Shown here piece by piece: positions 1 through 11,385 of a DNA stretch of 64,000 nucleotides. A program made the position numbers and the translations under genes. Below the pieces are notes generated by a model. It was given only the letters and a program-made list of their open reading frames with translations. It did not search any database and was not told the origin of the DNA. Numbering within the stretch: position 1 is the first letter of the stretch; every line of letters begins with the position of its first letter. This DNA comes from Parastagonospora avenae f. sp. tritici 18332-5 (taxonomy: Eukaryota; Ascomycota; Dothideomycetes; Pleosporales; Phaeosphaeriaceae): the NCBI GenBank assembly GCA_022559985.1, contig JAFJTR010000076.1, forward strand, positions 1 to 64,000, given 5' to 3'.

Positions 1-2808
1 CGTCTGCAGGCACGCGCCGCTGCTGGCGTCCCAGATCTTGACGGTGCTGTCGCCGGACGCTGATGCCAGCCGGGTCGAGTCGTGCGAGAAGGCCACCGAA
101 CTGACCCGATTGCTATGGCCCTCGAGCGTCTGCAGGCACGCGCCGCTGCTGGCGTCCCAGATCTTGACGGTGCTGTCGCCGGACGCTGATGCCAGCCGGG
201 TCGAGTCGTGCGAGAAGGCCACCGACCAGACCTCACTGCTATGGCCCTCGAGCGTCTGCAGGCAAGCACTCCAGCCGTTGCCCATAGCCGGCTTGACGGC
301 TACTCCTCCTGGCTCTTCGCGCTGGAACAGCCTTCTCGTTAAGCTGTCTGCTGGACTGAAAAGCAGAGCAGATGCGTACGCTTGTAAAGGATAGTTCTCA
401 ATCGCCTCTTTGTGATACATAATTAACCGTCGTGCGTCGTACACAACCTCACTCAATGCGTGCGTATCTCTAAGTCCCTATTTGTATTAGTCCTGCATTG
501 AAAAGACGACAGACCTCCACGATCGCGTGAGCTGTACCTGAACTAGATCCCATAGCTTTGACATTGAGACTACTCCTTTAGCTATACTTCTGCACAAGCT
601 AAGCGCCTCTAGCCAGTACAGATACTTCTGTCTAAGGAATGTGTCTATAGTTCTGACGTCTTCTTGATTAGTAGCATTGTGTGCTAGTGCCTTAGATTTT
701 GAGTCGCAGAAGTGGTCAATCCAGTAGATACATGGGTAGCGCGAGATCGCTAGAGGATCAAGAACGGGCGGCTCAACGTCTCCTATAAGATATCCAGGGG
801 CCTGAAGGTTGTACATGTCTCTGCGCAATTTCTTCTGCAGGACAGTAAGTGACTTCTGAAATATGTCTTGGTGTATACACTCAGCCCCGTCTAGAAAGAC
901 CTTATTCGACGCTTTCGTGACGAGAAAGTCCTTAGCTGACTGATGCACAAAGTAAACTGTGTTATCCCGCAGCGTGAGGAACGATCTGCAGAGACTAATA
1001 ATCTCCTGCACTGACTCTAGGTCATCAGTGAAGTCTGCAAGCTGTTTAGTAAGCACAACAAGCTCAGCGACTGTGACGGGTCGATATAGGACAGCAGTCA
1101 CTGCTAGCACCTGTAGACAGATCCTGGCGCTATCTGACTCGCTTATCTGCTGCAGCATCCGCTTGTACAAAGAGTCAAGCCCAGGCGGAAACTGGTATAG
1201 CTTTTCGACCACGTTCCACTTCGGCGTCGTCTTAAGAGCTTGGCACACTAACGCAACCCAGAGGAAGGTGTCGTTCGCGTTCAATGTTAAGTGCTGGAGC
1301 ACTGCGTCTTCCACCTCTGGCGTGTAGCGCTTCTCTTGCGCTAGCTGGCACACTTTCTGCTGGATGAAGGTCTTGACTGCTGCTGCCACTGACTCGGCGT
1401 TCAGCTCAAGGCTCAGCCTCGTTTTGTGCTTTGCACGCTCCAGCTCTTCTTCGATATCTGGCCAGTTGCGACTAGACACGATCCACTTGACGCGAGAGGA
1501 CGCAGACGACTGCTTCGCGATAAAGGCAAGCAGCTTTGGCAAGTCTGTCACGCACTCATCGAGCGCGTCGATTATCAAGTACGTTGTGCTTAGGCTTGCG
1601 TCTCGCAGCACGTCAGCGAAAATCTCTGACAAGGCGACCCAGGCGTTCGCGTCCTCGAACAAGCTTTTGCCTGCATAGTCATACTTCTTGCGGACGTGCG
1701 ATGCAAGCGACGGCTGCTGGTGTACAAGCATGTACAGCAAGCCCCGAAGCACAGCTGTAGCACTATTAATGCGCGAGTCAGTCGCCTGGCAGAAGAAGTA
1801 CGACAGCAGGGCAGTCCGGGGTATAGAACTTTGCAGCTCGTTGATGACGCCACACAGCAGCATCGTCTTTCCCTTGCCAGGATCGCCTTTCACCCATAGC
1901 AGTCGGCTGTGTTTGTCCTCATACCACTGCCTGAATGCGGTGTTGTCGAGGACCCAGCGGTAGGAGTTTGCTAGCAGTCCGCCTTTAGTCTCCTCGATGC
2001 GCTTCTTGTCGTCGCGCGGGTCCGTTGGTCGTATGTCTTGAATGCATTGTTCCAACTTGTGCACCTCGTCCATTAGACGCTGGAACGCGCTCGGACCCCC
2101 TTCACCGTAAGCCGGCGCAATCTCAACGTCTAAGACGCCTGCTAGCGAGTACCACGCATCTTCATCGCGTTTAGTCTGCCTGTCGCCTTTCCACTGCAGG
2201 CGCTGCTGGACAGGGAAGCAGGGAAGCGGAGTTCCGCTAAGAACTTCAACCGGTATAGCTGTTGTCTTGTGGATTAGGAGCTTAAGTAACGTCTTGTTGC
2301 CAAGTCTCTTTCCTTCTTGAGAATAGAACTCAACAATAGTAGGCGCGAGAAGCTCTTGGAGCGTCCACCCACGTGTGAACCACCGACTTAACCTAAAGGC
2401 AGGCTCCCAGCTGGACCCGACAGATATGCTGTAGGCATCGATGTGAACATCTGACAGGTAGACATAGCACTTAGCTGCAGACCGGTACCAGTGGAACATG
2501 GACTGTATCGCCCATGAGTGCTCAGCCTTGTCCGTCGTGTCGATACAGCATGTGTCAATCCAGAAATACAGTATCTCGTCGCGCTGGGCCTGTCTTGCGC
2601 AGAAGAGAATCTTCTCGTAGCCTGGCTTTGTCTTCCCATTGCCTGTCTGGAGGTCTGCGAAGGTCACCTCGTCCCCATCTGCGCCCCAGGTGTGTGAAAG
2701 TATTGCGAATGGAGGTATATTGCCATCGTCGAAGCTGTGGATGCTGAGCTTGTCGCTTTCGCTGTACCGCAAGAGCCGCATAGGTTCGTGTAGGTGTGTG
2801 GTAGGCAC
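1..2808 (-). CDS. HET-NACHT-WD40 NLR (HNWD type), copy 1, C-terminus outside window
   Basis: Fungal NOD-like receptor of the family that controls heterokaryon incompatibility (Podospora het-e/het-d/het-r type). CDS is complement(join(<1..477,538..2808)). A 60-nt intron at 478-537 (donor CAG|GTACAG, branch CTAAT, acceptor ATAG) joins the NACHT exon to the WD40 exon in phase 0; without it a stop at 487 would split the gene. HET motifs AILSHTWG (residues 35-42), WIDTCCID (83-90) and RGWTLQELLAP (146-156); NACHT Walker A GDPGKGKT (308-315); Walker B in IIDALDEC near 415. At least two near-identical 42-residue WD40 repeats are visible before the window edge. The first ATG is at 2808; the family usually begins at the MRLL Met at 2781. 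The HET domain is expected to trigger cell death after WD40 ligand recognition (family knowledge). The gene lies just downstream of, and on the same strand as, a pogo-like transposase. Confidence 0.93.
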
Positions 2809-3278
2809 ATGCGATGAAGATGGGATTCGAAACGCTGGCCTGATCAGCCTGACCGCGCGTAGCTGCTATGTTATGAATGTTTCTCACGCTGCTAGGAGAT
2901 AAATCGCATACGGTGAGTAAGACGAAGAATGCGCATCTGCTATCACATTACTGGACCTACTGGTGTGCCACTGTGTCTCGCGCTGGGGTTGCTGCCTCTT
3001 TGCTGCGTCCTTGGCTTGGTGACGAGGAGGAATCCCAGGCGGGGAGAAGCGTGGCCCCATGCATACGCAGTTCACCGCCAGCAAGGCTGAAGCGCGTCCG
3101 TCTGGAGAGCTGCAGCGCGCAACATCTTAGCGCTGTTGGCAGGGCCTGGACACTACATAATGCGCTCTCAGCCCATCAAAGGGAAGGATAAACAAGACAG
3201 CGCTCGCACAGCTGCAGCATTTCAATGCATCGTCTATGTCTAAGTTGGTTCATTTATTACAGAGCTAGAGAACGTGGT
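2809..3278. other. Spacer between HNWD copy 1 and transposase
   Basis: No gene, RNA or repeat recognised. It should hold the promoter of the HNWD gene. Confidence 0.4.
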
Positions 3279-4952
3279 CTAATACATCTTGGCTACAGGC
3301 GCTCTCCAAGTAGATACGGGTGCATGCGCTGGCTCAGGCAACGGCGGGGCCATCGATCTTCCTTCTGCGTCGCTTTTGCGCTTGCATCCGCGCCCACCCC
3401 CACGACCGCGCTTTGGCTTGCTTACCGAGGCTTGCCCTTTCTCAGCACGCTTTGCTCTAGCCTCCTCAAGGTCTTCAAAGCTCATCACCTTTGCTTTACC
3501 CAGGACTAATGACTTTGTCGACCGACGGGCTTTGGCTTCGCGATTGATCTCGAGCAGAAACTGGTTGCGATCCTTGAGGAGCGCTTGCGCAGCGAACGAC
3601 ACTTTAGCAGCACTGGCTAGTTTCTGTACGCGCTTCTGTAGGCGATCCTTGTTCGTCGCGTCAAGCGCATGCTTGTCTCTTACGATCAGATCGTGCAAGG
3701 AGGTGAGTGCTTCTGTTGTCACTGGCGTGATGGGCGTACCAGGCACTTCGCTCAGCGGATCGGCGCTCGTGGCCCCAGCTTCTGGATAGATACTACCTAC
3801 TTCCGCCACAGGTTTGGGGACGTCTCTGAGCACTCGTTCTGGGTTAAAAGGGAACAGGCCAGCAGCGTACCACCCAGCCCGGATATTCCTGCTAGTCAGC
3901 GCACGATCCCTCGCAGGGCTGTAGAGATACGTGAAGTGCTCTTTGCCGACCATGTCCACGCCGCCTCGGTTCAGCCGCTCGACTTGCTCACGATACGCAG
4001 TCTTCAAGGGCGCGAAAGGGCCGACGTCGCACGGCTGTAGCTTGTGAGAGGTGTGTGAAGGCAGACGACACAGAATAATGTTGTCAGCAAGGCAGAACTC
4101 CAGGATCTCGAGCGTCTCGTGCGTTCCAAAGCCATCGCAGATCAGCACACGAGGATTTCCACCTGCTCTCTCACGCGTCTGGGGATTAAACACGCGCTTG
4201 AGCCATTCTAGGCTGATCTTAGAGTCGTTGTACCCGTTCTCAGAGAAGCCATAGTGCCACCCTGGGGTCGGGTGTGTGGTCCAGTTGCTGCGGTGAGTTG
4301 ATGCTGGCCAGATGATGAGCGGCAGCAGCGCCCTCCCGTCAGCACTGATGCACTCAATAGCAGTGACCATAGTGCGCTTGACACTTCCACCTCTACTGCC
4401 CTGCTGTTCATTCTTCCCGACTAGGACCTTCGCTGAGCTAAGCATGCTCAGCATAACTCCAGTCTCGTCCATGTTGTACACATTCTCTGGCAGTACAGAG
4501 GGGTCCTGCAGTACCTGGCCGATCACGTCGAACCACTCTACTATCTTCTCGTGTATGTTGCTGCTGTGACGTTTCCAGTCTATGGACCTGACACGCCTCG
4601 CCTGGAGTTCGGGGTGGCGCTTCTCGAAAGCTCGTGGCCAATTCTTACCTGGACGCTTGACCGACTCGTTCGTGGACCGCTGGCGTGCTATACTAAATGC
4701 TAGTGAACGCAGATACTTAACGCGAACAGGCTGTCCAAGACTAGACATGAGCAGCAAGAACTTCACAAGCGCCTTCTCCTCCTCTCGAGTCAGGTACTGC
4801 TGGCGCTGTGCCTGCTCTGCTCGCGAACGACGTCCAAGCCTGCGATGGATCAGAGTCGAGACAGGGACATTGCCGTACTCTGATCGGGCAGCAGACGTGT
4901 CACGCACGCCATCGGGTAGACGTTGCGCGAGTGCCTGGCTCGCGGGGTCCAT
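3279..4952 (-). CDS. Pogo/Fot-type DDE transposase, intact
   Basis: 557-residue uninterrupted transposase of the Tc1/mariner superfamily, pogo/Fot branch, which cuts and pastes elements at TA sites. The N-terminal helix-turn-helix/CENP-B-like DNA-binding region spans roughly residues 1-150. The DDE_1 core shows the acidic triad in YNMDETG, LICDGFGTHE and HKLQPCDVGPF. The C-terminus is basic and rich in Lys/Arg, typical of nuclear fungal transposases. Start at ATG 4952 (MDPASQALAQ), matching the start of the degenerate copy in element B (MDKASQVLAQ). No internal stop, so it is potentially active. It lies upstream of HNWD copy 1 on the same strand, as in element B, which suggests the two genes move together. 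Confidence 0.93.
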   Translation of the reverse strand: MDPASQALAQRLPDGVRDTSAARSEYGNVPVSTLIHRRLGRRSRAEQAQRQQYLTREEEKALVKFLLLMSSLGQPVRVKYLRSLAFSIARQRSTNESVKRPGKNWPRAFEKRHPELQARRVRSIDWKRHSSNIHEKIVEWFDVIGQVLQDPSVLPENVYNMDETGVMLSMLSSAKVLVGKNEQQGSRGGSVKRTMVTAIECISADGRALLPLIIWPASTHRSNWTTHPTPGWHYGFSENGYNDSKISLEWLKRVFNPQTRERAGGNPRVLICDGFGTHETLEILEFCLADNIILCRLPSHTSHKLQPCDVGPFAPLKTAYREQVERLNRGGVDMVGKEHFTYLYSPARDRALTSRNIRAGWYAAGLFPFNPERVLRDVPKPVAEVGSIYPEAGATSADPLSEVPGTPITPVTTEALTSLHDLIVRDKHALDATNKDRLQKRVQKLASAAKVSFAAQALLKDRNQFLLEINREAKARRSTKSLVLGKAKVMSFEDLEEARAKRAEKGQASVSKPKRGRGGGRGCKRKSDAEGRSMAPPLPEPAHAPVSTWRAPVAKMY

Positions 4953-5697
4953 AGTCGAGGTTGGGTGATCAAGGGGAGATCGAGCGAGACCAACAGCAAC
5001 CTCGTCCGGGTTGCTTCCAAGAATAGCCGCCAGTCCGCAAACTACTGCAAGCGCTTGTGCGACACTTGGCGGAAGCTTCTAGCGCTTTACGCCACAGCCT
5101 AAGCCGCCTTGGCATAGCGCAGGTGTAGATTGCAGGCCGCTAAGCTTTCAAAACCAGCTACGTCAGCACGCCAAGCCTTCTCGCTTGATGCGAAGAACTG
5201 GCAGATCGCGCCGGAGCAACTCGGAGAGCACCTAGACAGAGGCTGCACATGCTGTAAGAGCAGGATCGTGTTCTATGGCTAATTGAGTATCACATACGGG
5301 CTCCGAAGAAACGAGCAATAGTGATGCGTAGAAGAGAGCAGGCGTGTTCTATCGTTGTAGCTTCTATGCTAAAGACAAGAAGCTAAGGAACATAGCCTAC
5401 AACGCTGTAATCTTGCTGTATAGAGCTTGCAACAGGTAGAGATAGATGCAAAGAATATAATTTTATTAACTCAACTCCCTATAACTGTGCGACGTAGGCA
5501 TACTATGGGTGAACAGTATTTGTGGTTCGTTGCGGGGGGATGTTCGACCCACAGGGACGGACGTTAGTAGAGGAGTGCTGAGATGTCGATGAAGGCACAA
5601 GGCAGCAATCCTCAGGCAAAGGGTGGGTGGGTGGCACGTTTTCAAAGTGCGTCTTAAAGTATGAAATATGACTGACTGAGCGAAAGACAGGTTTTTC
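4953..5697. other. Non-coding stretch with candidate element D terminus
   Basis: No gene recognised. A candidate terminal repeat of element D ends at 5564, followed by TA. The last 8 bases (5690-5697, GGTTTTTC) are the target duplication of the adjacent hAT element. Confidence 0.5.
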
Positions 5698-5740
5698 TAG
5701 GCTGGTAAATGGGTCAGGGGTACCCAGGTGCGGGTATAGG

Positions 5741-5890
5741 TTGGGTTGGGGTCGCACGGACCCTGGGTATAGGTTGGGTTGGGGTATCTCTAGCGTGGGT
5801 TGGGGTTGGGTTAGGGTACCTCTAGTGTGGGTTGGGGTTGGGGTTGGGTCGCACAGACCTTGGGTAGGGTTAGGTATAGGGGTACCCATA
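5741..5890. repeat. hAT left subterminal G-rich array
   Basis: Degenerate repeats of GGTTGGGTTGGGGT and TTAGGGT type just inside the left hAT terminus. They resemble telomere repeats but are mirrored at the other end of the element, so they are best read as subterminal transposase-binding repeats. Confidence 0.75.
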
Positions 5891-6126
5891 GGGTTATGTT
5901 ATTTATTAGTATTATACGTTCGCGTATCTCAAGATTTTGGAGATTTTCTTATGTCAATTATCACAGTTAATAATCATAGCACTGTGTAAGAGAAGAAGAG
6001 ACTGTATTTAATAGCTATATACGTATACAACTACAAATTCTATTCAAGAAACCGTGCAGGGCGTTTCCGTGTGCGTGGCAGCCGTAAAATCAATCCATAA
6101 TCATAGTTATTCGCCTGATTATTAGC

Positions 6127-8759
6127 CTAGTTGTTGGTTTCAGAGCTGTCTAGACAGGAACTCTGACCTTGGTCATCTGAATCTGATGGCTGGCTATCAA
6201 ATCCAGCCCTTGGGCGGTCTAAATAATGCAGGTCATGCAGGTCTGTAACTTCTTCGTATGGCGCTTGATCCTCGTCGCTATCAGGATCAGGTGAGCCTAT
6301 AGAGTCCTGATCCATCTCATAAGAAATAGAATCTTTCAAGACCATAACCCGCTGTATAGTCTTAGGAGCTAGTCGATGCCTTCGGTCGCCAATCACATCC
6401 CTAGCCAAACTAAAGACGCGCTTAACACCAACCTCAGCAATCTGTACTGCCAAAATATCCTTCGCAACTTGAGCAAGCCGTGGGTAGTCTTCTGCATGCG
6501 TTTTCCACCACCCTAAGATAGTGAAGAACTCGTTTGCATTAACTGGAGGAGTGCTAAGGTAAGCCTCTGCTTCAGTAACAGTTAACATCCTGCCGTCTTC
6601 TGTTTCTTGTGTACTAGAACCCTGGCTTTGCGCTGACACAGATCTTATAGAGAGACTACTAGAGGATTGGGGTAGGGACGGCGTTCGTTGAAACCATGCG
6701 TTGTTTTGTGGTGTCCTGCGGATAGTAGGGGAAATAGGAGTATGTGGTCTCTCTCCTTGCTGATCATATCGAGCACAGTAATCTATAAACTGTTGGCGGT
6801 ACTTGTACTTGTCACTGATATCCCAGGTATCCTCCTATGCGCTAAGTTAGTGCACTGCTGTGATAAATTGCTGTGATAAAAATACCTCGTATGGAGTAAG
6901 CTTTTGACTGGGATCCAGGATAGTTGCACAGTTAAATATGAAACCGCGCTCTTCATCTGTCTTTGAATAATACTTGCTGAGTTTCTCTTTCCCTTTCTTG
7001 GCTGCAGATAGTACAACTGCTGGCCAGTCAATGCCGTTATCGTCGCCTGGGTCATCGCTAAAATCTACCCTCATCTCATCAAGAAAGTCAAAGAGCTTGT
7101 TGTACATCTGCCATATAAATGGCGCCTGGGGAGTCTTGGTTTGACTGATGTAATCAGTCGCGTCTTTGAATTTCCCCAAGAGAGTGCCAATGAGCTTGAT
7201 GTGGTGCCACTCTGTTGCGGATAGCCGAAGTGTTTTAAGGTCGCGATAGTTAACTTCTGCATTGTTGAGGTTGCTGCTGTTAGGGGTGTTGTTGATGTTA
7301 TTGTGGCCACGGTTACCATAGTTACTAGTAGGCTCTTTGAGCGCAATTTCCTGTGCTAGCCAGGTGTCGATGTAGGTCCTAAGCTGAATAGCGCGCTCAC
7401 ACATGTCAAACGTTGAATTCCATCTTGTCTTGACGTCCCTTATCACAGAGACGCGTGACTTGGGTGGTAGTTCATCCTGCAGCGCAATAAATCGCTCAAA
7501 CCGTTGGGGTGACGCATCAATAGCAATACAGATAGCTCGGAGCTAATAGTGTGTAAGTATGTGATTATAAGTCGTGATAAAGGTGTACATACCTTGCGCA
7601 GGGAATTGGGAACTGACGCCTCAGCGTTAATCTCTGCTATGTGGCGCCTCTCCAGTCTACGCCCATTTTCTATCTGTTCTGACGCCGCCAACTTGAGGTG
7701 CAGGATGATGTCCTGGACTACAAGATTGATAATATGCGCAACACATGGGATGACATTCTCCTTTGCACTCCACTCAATCTTATCCTCATCCAGTTGAATT
7801 TCTAGATGTGTAGCGAGTGTACTGTTATTGCCAGCATTGTCGCATGTAATTCTAAGGAGTCGGTGTTTTGTGTTTGTGAATGTAAGTAGGTTGTGTACCT
7901 CTTTAGCCATAGCTTCGCCAGTGTGACTTCCGCGCATAGGGATGAAATCCAGGAGTCGTTCGACGAGTTGCCATTTGTCATTGATGAAGTATACCTTGAT
8001 AGCCAAGAAGCAGAGGTGGTTGTTTGCAGTCCAGGCATCCAACGCAAGTGAGATCTTAGTTGTTTTGTCAATATCTAAAAGGATAGCCCTCTTTGCTGCA
8101 TCAGATCGTTCGTGAAACATGTCGCGGAATTTATAACGGGTAGTTATCACAGTGTTAGGCCGGAGGAACTGGACAAAGCGCTGGAAGGAAGGTCTCTCAA
8201 CTGTTCGAAACGACCAGTTACTGTCAATTATAACTCGTACCAGCTCTTGCTCTAAAGCCCAGGTCGAGAATACTGGAATTGACCGTGGTGTGTTCTGGAT
8301 TAGGCGTTGAGGGAGAAAGGTATCAGATGACTGGGTATGAACAGGGGTAACTGTATTGCTACACGTGTGGGAATGGCAGTGGTTAAGAAGGTGTTTAGTT
8401 CCAATAGACCCAACAGAGGGATGCTGAAGAACAGAACCACAGCGAAGACAGAATACATGAGGGTGACCAGATGGGTATCGCGCTGCTTCACCAAACTTTG
8501 TCCAGATTTGGCCAGTACGGGCGATAGAATTCCACTTAGGGCGCTGTCTGTCAGGTTGTAGGGCCCATTCAGTTTGGTCCCACCAATCAGTCCATGCTCT
8601 GGTGACCTGGGCTACAGCGTTATCTTCTGTATTGCTAGGAAGTGGATATTTAAGCAGGTTGAATATTTGCCTAACTCCACTTCTAGGAAGGTGTGGGGCG
8701 CGTATGTGTAGTTTGTGTAGAGCAGGAGGAAGATTAGGTAGAATATTAATATCAGCCAT
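6127..8759 (-). CDS. hAT transposase
   Basis: CDS complement(join(6127..6834,6886..7542,7593..8759)), 843 residues, both introns phase 0. ATG at 8759 (MADINILPNL). A BED-like zinc finger with Cys-Cys-His-His (FCLRCG ... HLLNHCH) lies near residue 120-150. RNase H-fold acidic residues sit in LALDAWTANN and ITCDNAGNN, the hAT alpha-helical insertion follows, and the C-terminal dimerisation region reads VKRVFSLARDVIGDRRHRL. The usual catalytic Glu of this last motif (family form S/V-E-R-V-F) is Lys here, codon AAG, so activity is doubtful. Both introns contain TTATCAC motifs. The 3' acceptor of intron 2 was chosen at CATAG|GAG because the nearer TTAG leads to a stop. Adjacent to and divergent in role from the H3-like cargo at the other end. 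Confidence 0.9.
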
Positions 8760-9030
8760 TATTAGGACTATCAGGTATAGTTTCGTGATTAAGTGCTGTG
8801 ATAAAGGCACAATAGCAGTATGTAGAGTCACAGACTAGATGTGGACTTTGCCTTTGCGCAGGAATTTAAAATTGACAATTTCAATCTCTCATTCCAGTGC
8901 CACGATCGTTGTGTTAGAAAGTCGCATATTATAACTAAGGCTTTGCTCTAGCAATCGGTGCATGATTACTGGCTGTAATTATTCCTACTAATCATTTGTG
9001 GCTAGTACTGCATTCCACTGAAGTCAGGAT

Positions 9031-10230
9031 CTACTCAGCAATCTCCGAAGATTCTGTTGCAGCGTCTTCTGCCTCATCAGGGCTATCTGGAAATCCCCCC
9101 CAATCTTCGTCCTCTGACTCATACTCATCCCCAACCCTATTGTAGTAGGCGTCTATCTCTGAATCCTGATCAACCTCCTCCTCGCACTCATCACTGCCAT
9201 TTCCCTCTTGATAAGGCATATCACCGTCTAGCACATCGCCATCAGCAAGCTCTGGCATAATGCAGGGTGCAGGTTCGCGTCGCCTAAGTCAGTTAGTATG
9301 TTACTGTGATTAAATACAGTGATAAACTTACTCAAAATCTGTCTTCTGCACCATCACCAACTCCTTAGGGCTGAGCTGAGCCACGAACTTCAACCACTCT
9401 TCCTTCTCTGCCTTATCTGCAAATGAATTGTTGTTAAGCTTTACTAATCCCTCCTGGTAGATCTTGTGTTCTAGCATCTGCACAACACCACCATCTCCAA
9501 GAACGCGCTGATCGCCACGGTTTTCAAAGCCTTGCGTTGCTGGACTCTTATGCGCATCTAAAGGCTTGTTGATGATGTGTTAGTGCTTCTTGCAGTCAAT
9601 CTTGTGCTGGATCTTCATCCACTTTAAGTGAACTTGATCAAGTTTACCCTCAAGCCAAGCAGCTGTCAATAGTAAGTATATTCCTGTGATAAAAGAATGT
9701 GATAACTAACCACTCTTCATATCAGCAAAGCGATTATCCCCTAGCTTCTCAAGTTGTGTTTCTAAGAATATCTTCTTCTCATTCTCAGGCAGCGAAGTGT
9801 AAGCTTTCATGTTCTTGAGTTTTCGAACGAGCGCTGACTTTGCTTGGCGATCAGAATCTGCTGCTTTAATAATTGCAGCTTCTTCTGCAGTGCGTGAGGC
9901 AGCAAGAGTTCTCTGTTGTACAGCACGAGTACTATCGCTGAGCGTCTTGGTTGACGTGACTTTGAAATTTGTTGGACGACCTCTCTTAGAGCCAGATTGG
10001 CCTCGCTGTGCAATAACCTCGCTGATTTCTTGCTCTAGACACTTAAATCCCTACACATGTCAGTATAGACTGTGATAACAGGCTGTTATTATTACCTCTG
10101 TCAGCTGCAGCCACTCTGCGCGGTTAAAGCCGTCAGGTATCTCGACCTCAAGTTCAGCCAGCAGACCTTCCGGGCCATTGGGGAAGTCCGTCTCCTCAGC
10201 TAGCTCTTGCTTGATTGTCTTAGGCTCCAT
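9031..10230 (-). pseudogene. Acidic auxiliary gene of the hAT element, one nonsense codon
   Basis: Exons complement(join(9031..9283,9332..9662,9711..10050,10096..10230)); all three splice junctions keep frame, and every intron (45-48 nt) contains one or two TTATCAC motifs. The product would be 352 residues: a short N-terminal acidic part, a basic AT-hook-like SGSKRGRPTN stretch, a helical Lys/Glu-rich middle, and a very acidic Asp/Glu-rich C-terminus. The only defect is a TAA at 9580-9582 after residues DCKKH; coding resumes in frame immediately. Function unknown. The AT-hook and acidic tail could suit chromatin or histone contact, which is suggestive next to an H3-like gene but is inference. 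The gene could also still be functional as a shortened protein. Confidence 0.75.
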
Positions 10231-10644
10231 TGCGCAGGTACTGTTATTAAGGTATGTGATAAAGGCCTTGTTGATACTACAATTGTGTTAAAGGCTGACT
10301 TTCTGGCTCGCAGCTGTAGTCGTTGGTGGATAGTTTTTGCCAGTAGGTAGGCTTTTAGCGGTGAGGTGAGGTGAAGCTGTAGAAATAACGCGTCAAGGCG
10401 ACACGTGCGCGTCACGTCACTAGTGCCGCCCTTATCGATAAGACGCGAGCTTAGATCATGTTAGTCTGCGCAAACTCACCTCTTTACACTGCACCAAAAG
10501 ACTGCCTACGTAGCAATAATTACAAGCCTCAAACAGTAAGGTATCACAGAAATTAATCACATAATCAAGTGCATAAAGCTAATTTGGGCATTGTTAGCAA
10601 CTCTCACTGCACTATTCACACGCTCACTCTACAAAGAATCTAAG

Positions 10645-11167
10645 ATGGCGCGCACCAAGCAAACTGCCCGCAAGTCTACTGGCGGCAAGGCCAATGCGAC
10701 AATGTTAGCAGCAAAGGCTGCTCGAAAGGCACCTGCAAAGACCAAGAAGACTTACAGGTTTAAACAAGGCAGTGTGTTATCACAGCACTTAATCACAGTT
10801 TCTAAGCTAACATCATATAGCTGTCGCGCTTCGTCAGATCAGGAAATACCAGAAGTCAACTGAGCTTCTCATCCGCAAATTGCCCTTCCAGCGCCTTGTC
10901 CGCGAGATCACCCAGAATAAATTTATGGGAAGACAGTTTCGGTTCCAGCTAAGTTCTATTGGGGCGCTCCAGGAGGCTGCTGAGGCATTTCTTGTCGGCT
11001 ATTTTGAGGGTATGTCACTTCTCAATATGCGACTATATTCGCTAACTATACTAGATCTGAACTATAATGCTATTCATGCGAAGAGGGTAACAATTCAGAC
11101 TAAGGATTCTTTCCTTGCAAAGAGGTACTACAACAAGTTTATGCCGAAGGACCAGTTCACTGCGTGA
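10645..11167 (+). CDS. Histone H3 variant encoded inside the hAT transposon
   Basis: CDS join(10645..10786,10836..11026,11072..11167) approximately; introns begin GTGTGT and GTATGT and end ATAG and CTAG, restoring an H3 fold of about 140 residues. The tail is canonical at its start (ARTKQTARKSTGGKA), including K4 and K9 positions. The core has TVALRQIRKYQKSTELLIRK and LPFQRLVREI almost as in canonical H3. Loop 1 (TQNKFMGRQFRFQ) is two residues longer than in H3.1, the same length as in CENP-A. Helix 2 reads EAAEAFLV as in CENP-A, and the end is NAIHAKRVTIQTKD followed by a divergent 20-residue tail. It is therefore a mosaic of H3 tail and CENP-A-like loop. It would assemble into nucleosomes if expressed. 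No stop or frameshift. Confidence 0.88.
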
Positions 11168-11385
11168 GGTAGAGGGACCTTTAGAGTCCAGGGCGAGTAG
11201 GAGAAACGTGAAATATAGTTTTAGTAGTCAAATGCAAGAGACTAACTATATACTGTGATAACCACCTGTTATAATTCTACAGTGGATTAATCGTACAATT
11301 TCGTTATTATGAATCCGAGAGTCTAGGGTAGTGTAGCACTAAATAGTGAATACTACATATTAACGAAAAATACGGCTTACTCAGA

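Larger units (their letters stand above)
1..5564 (-). mobile_element. Probable element D: pogo-like transposon carrying an HNWD gene (left end outside)
   Basis: Gene order and strand (pogo transposase, then HNWD, both on minus) match element B (41025-48060). The distance from the transposase start (4952) to a candidate terminus at 5564 (612 bp) is close to that in B (about 670 bp). The candidate right end, read inward, starts ACGTCCGTCCCTGTGGGTCG; elements A-C start ACGTCAATCC, and B and the right end of C continue ATGCGTGCCG (13 of 20 match). It is followed by TA. The left end is not in the window, so this boundary is inference. The transposase is only moderately similar to that of B, so a diverged terminal repeat is expected. 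Confidence 0.4.

Noticed and set aside
5741..5890. Internal telomere sequence (GGGTTAGGG-like)
   Set aside because: Irregular units, mirrored at 11386-11550, and bounded by hAT termini with an 8-bp duplication, so they belong to the transposon.
10591..10863. Truncated histone fragment ending at 10863
   Set aside because: The stop lies in a frame entered only by reading through a good intron; splicing restores the complete H3 fold.
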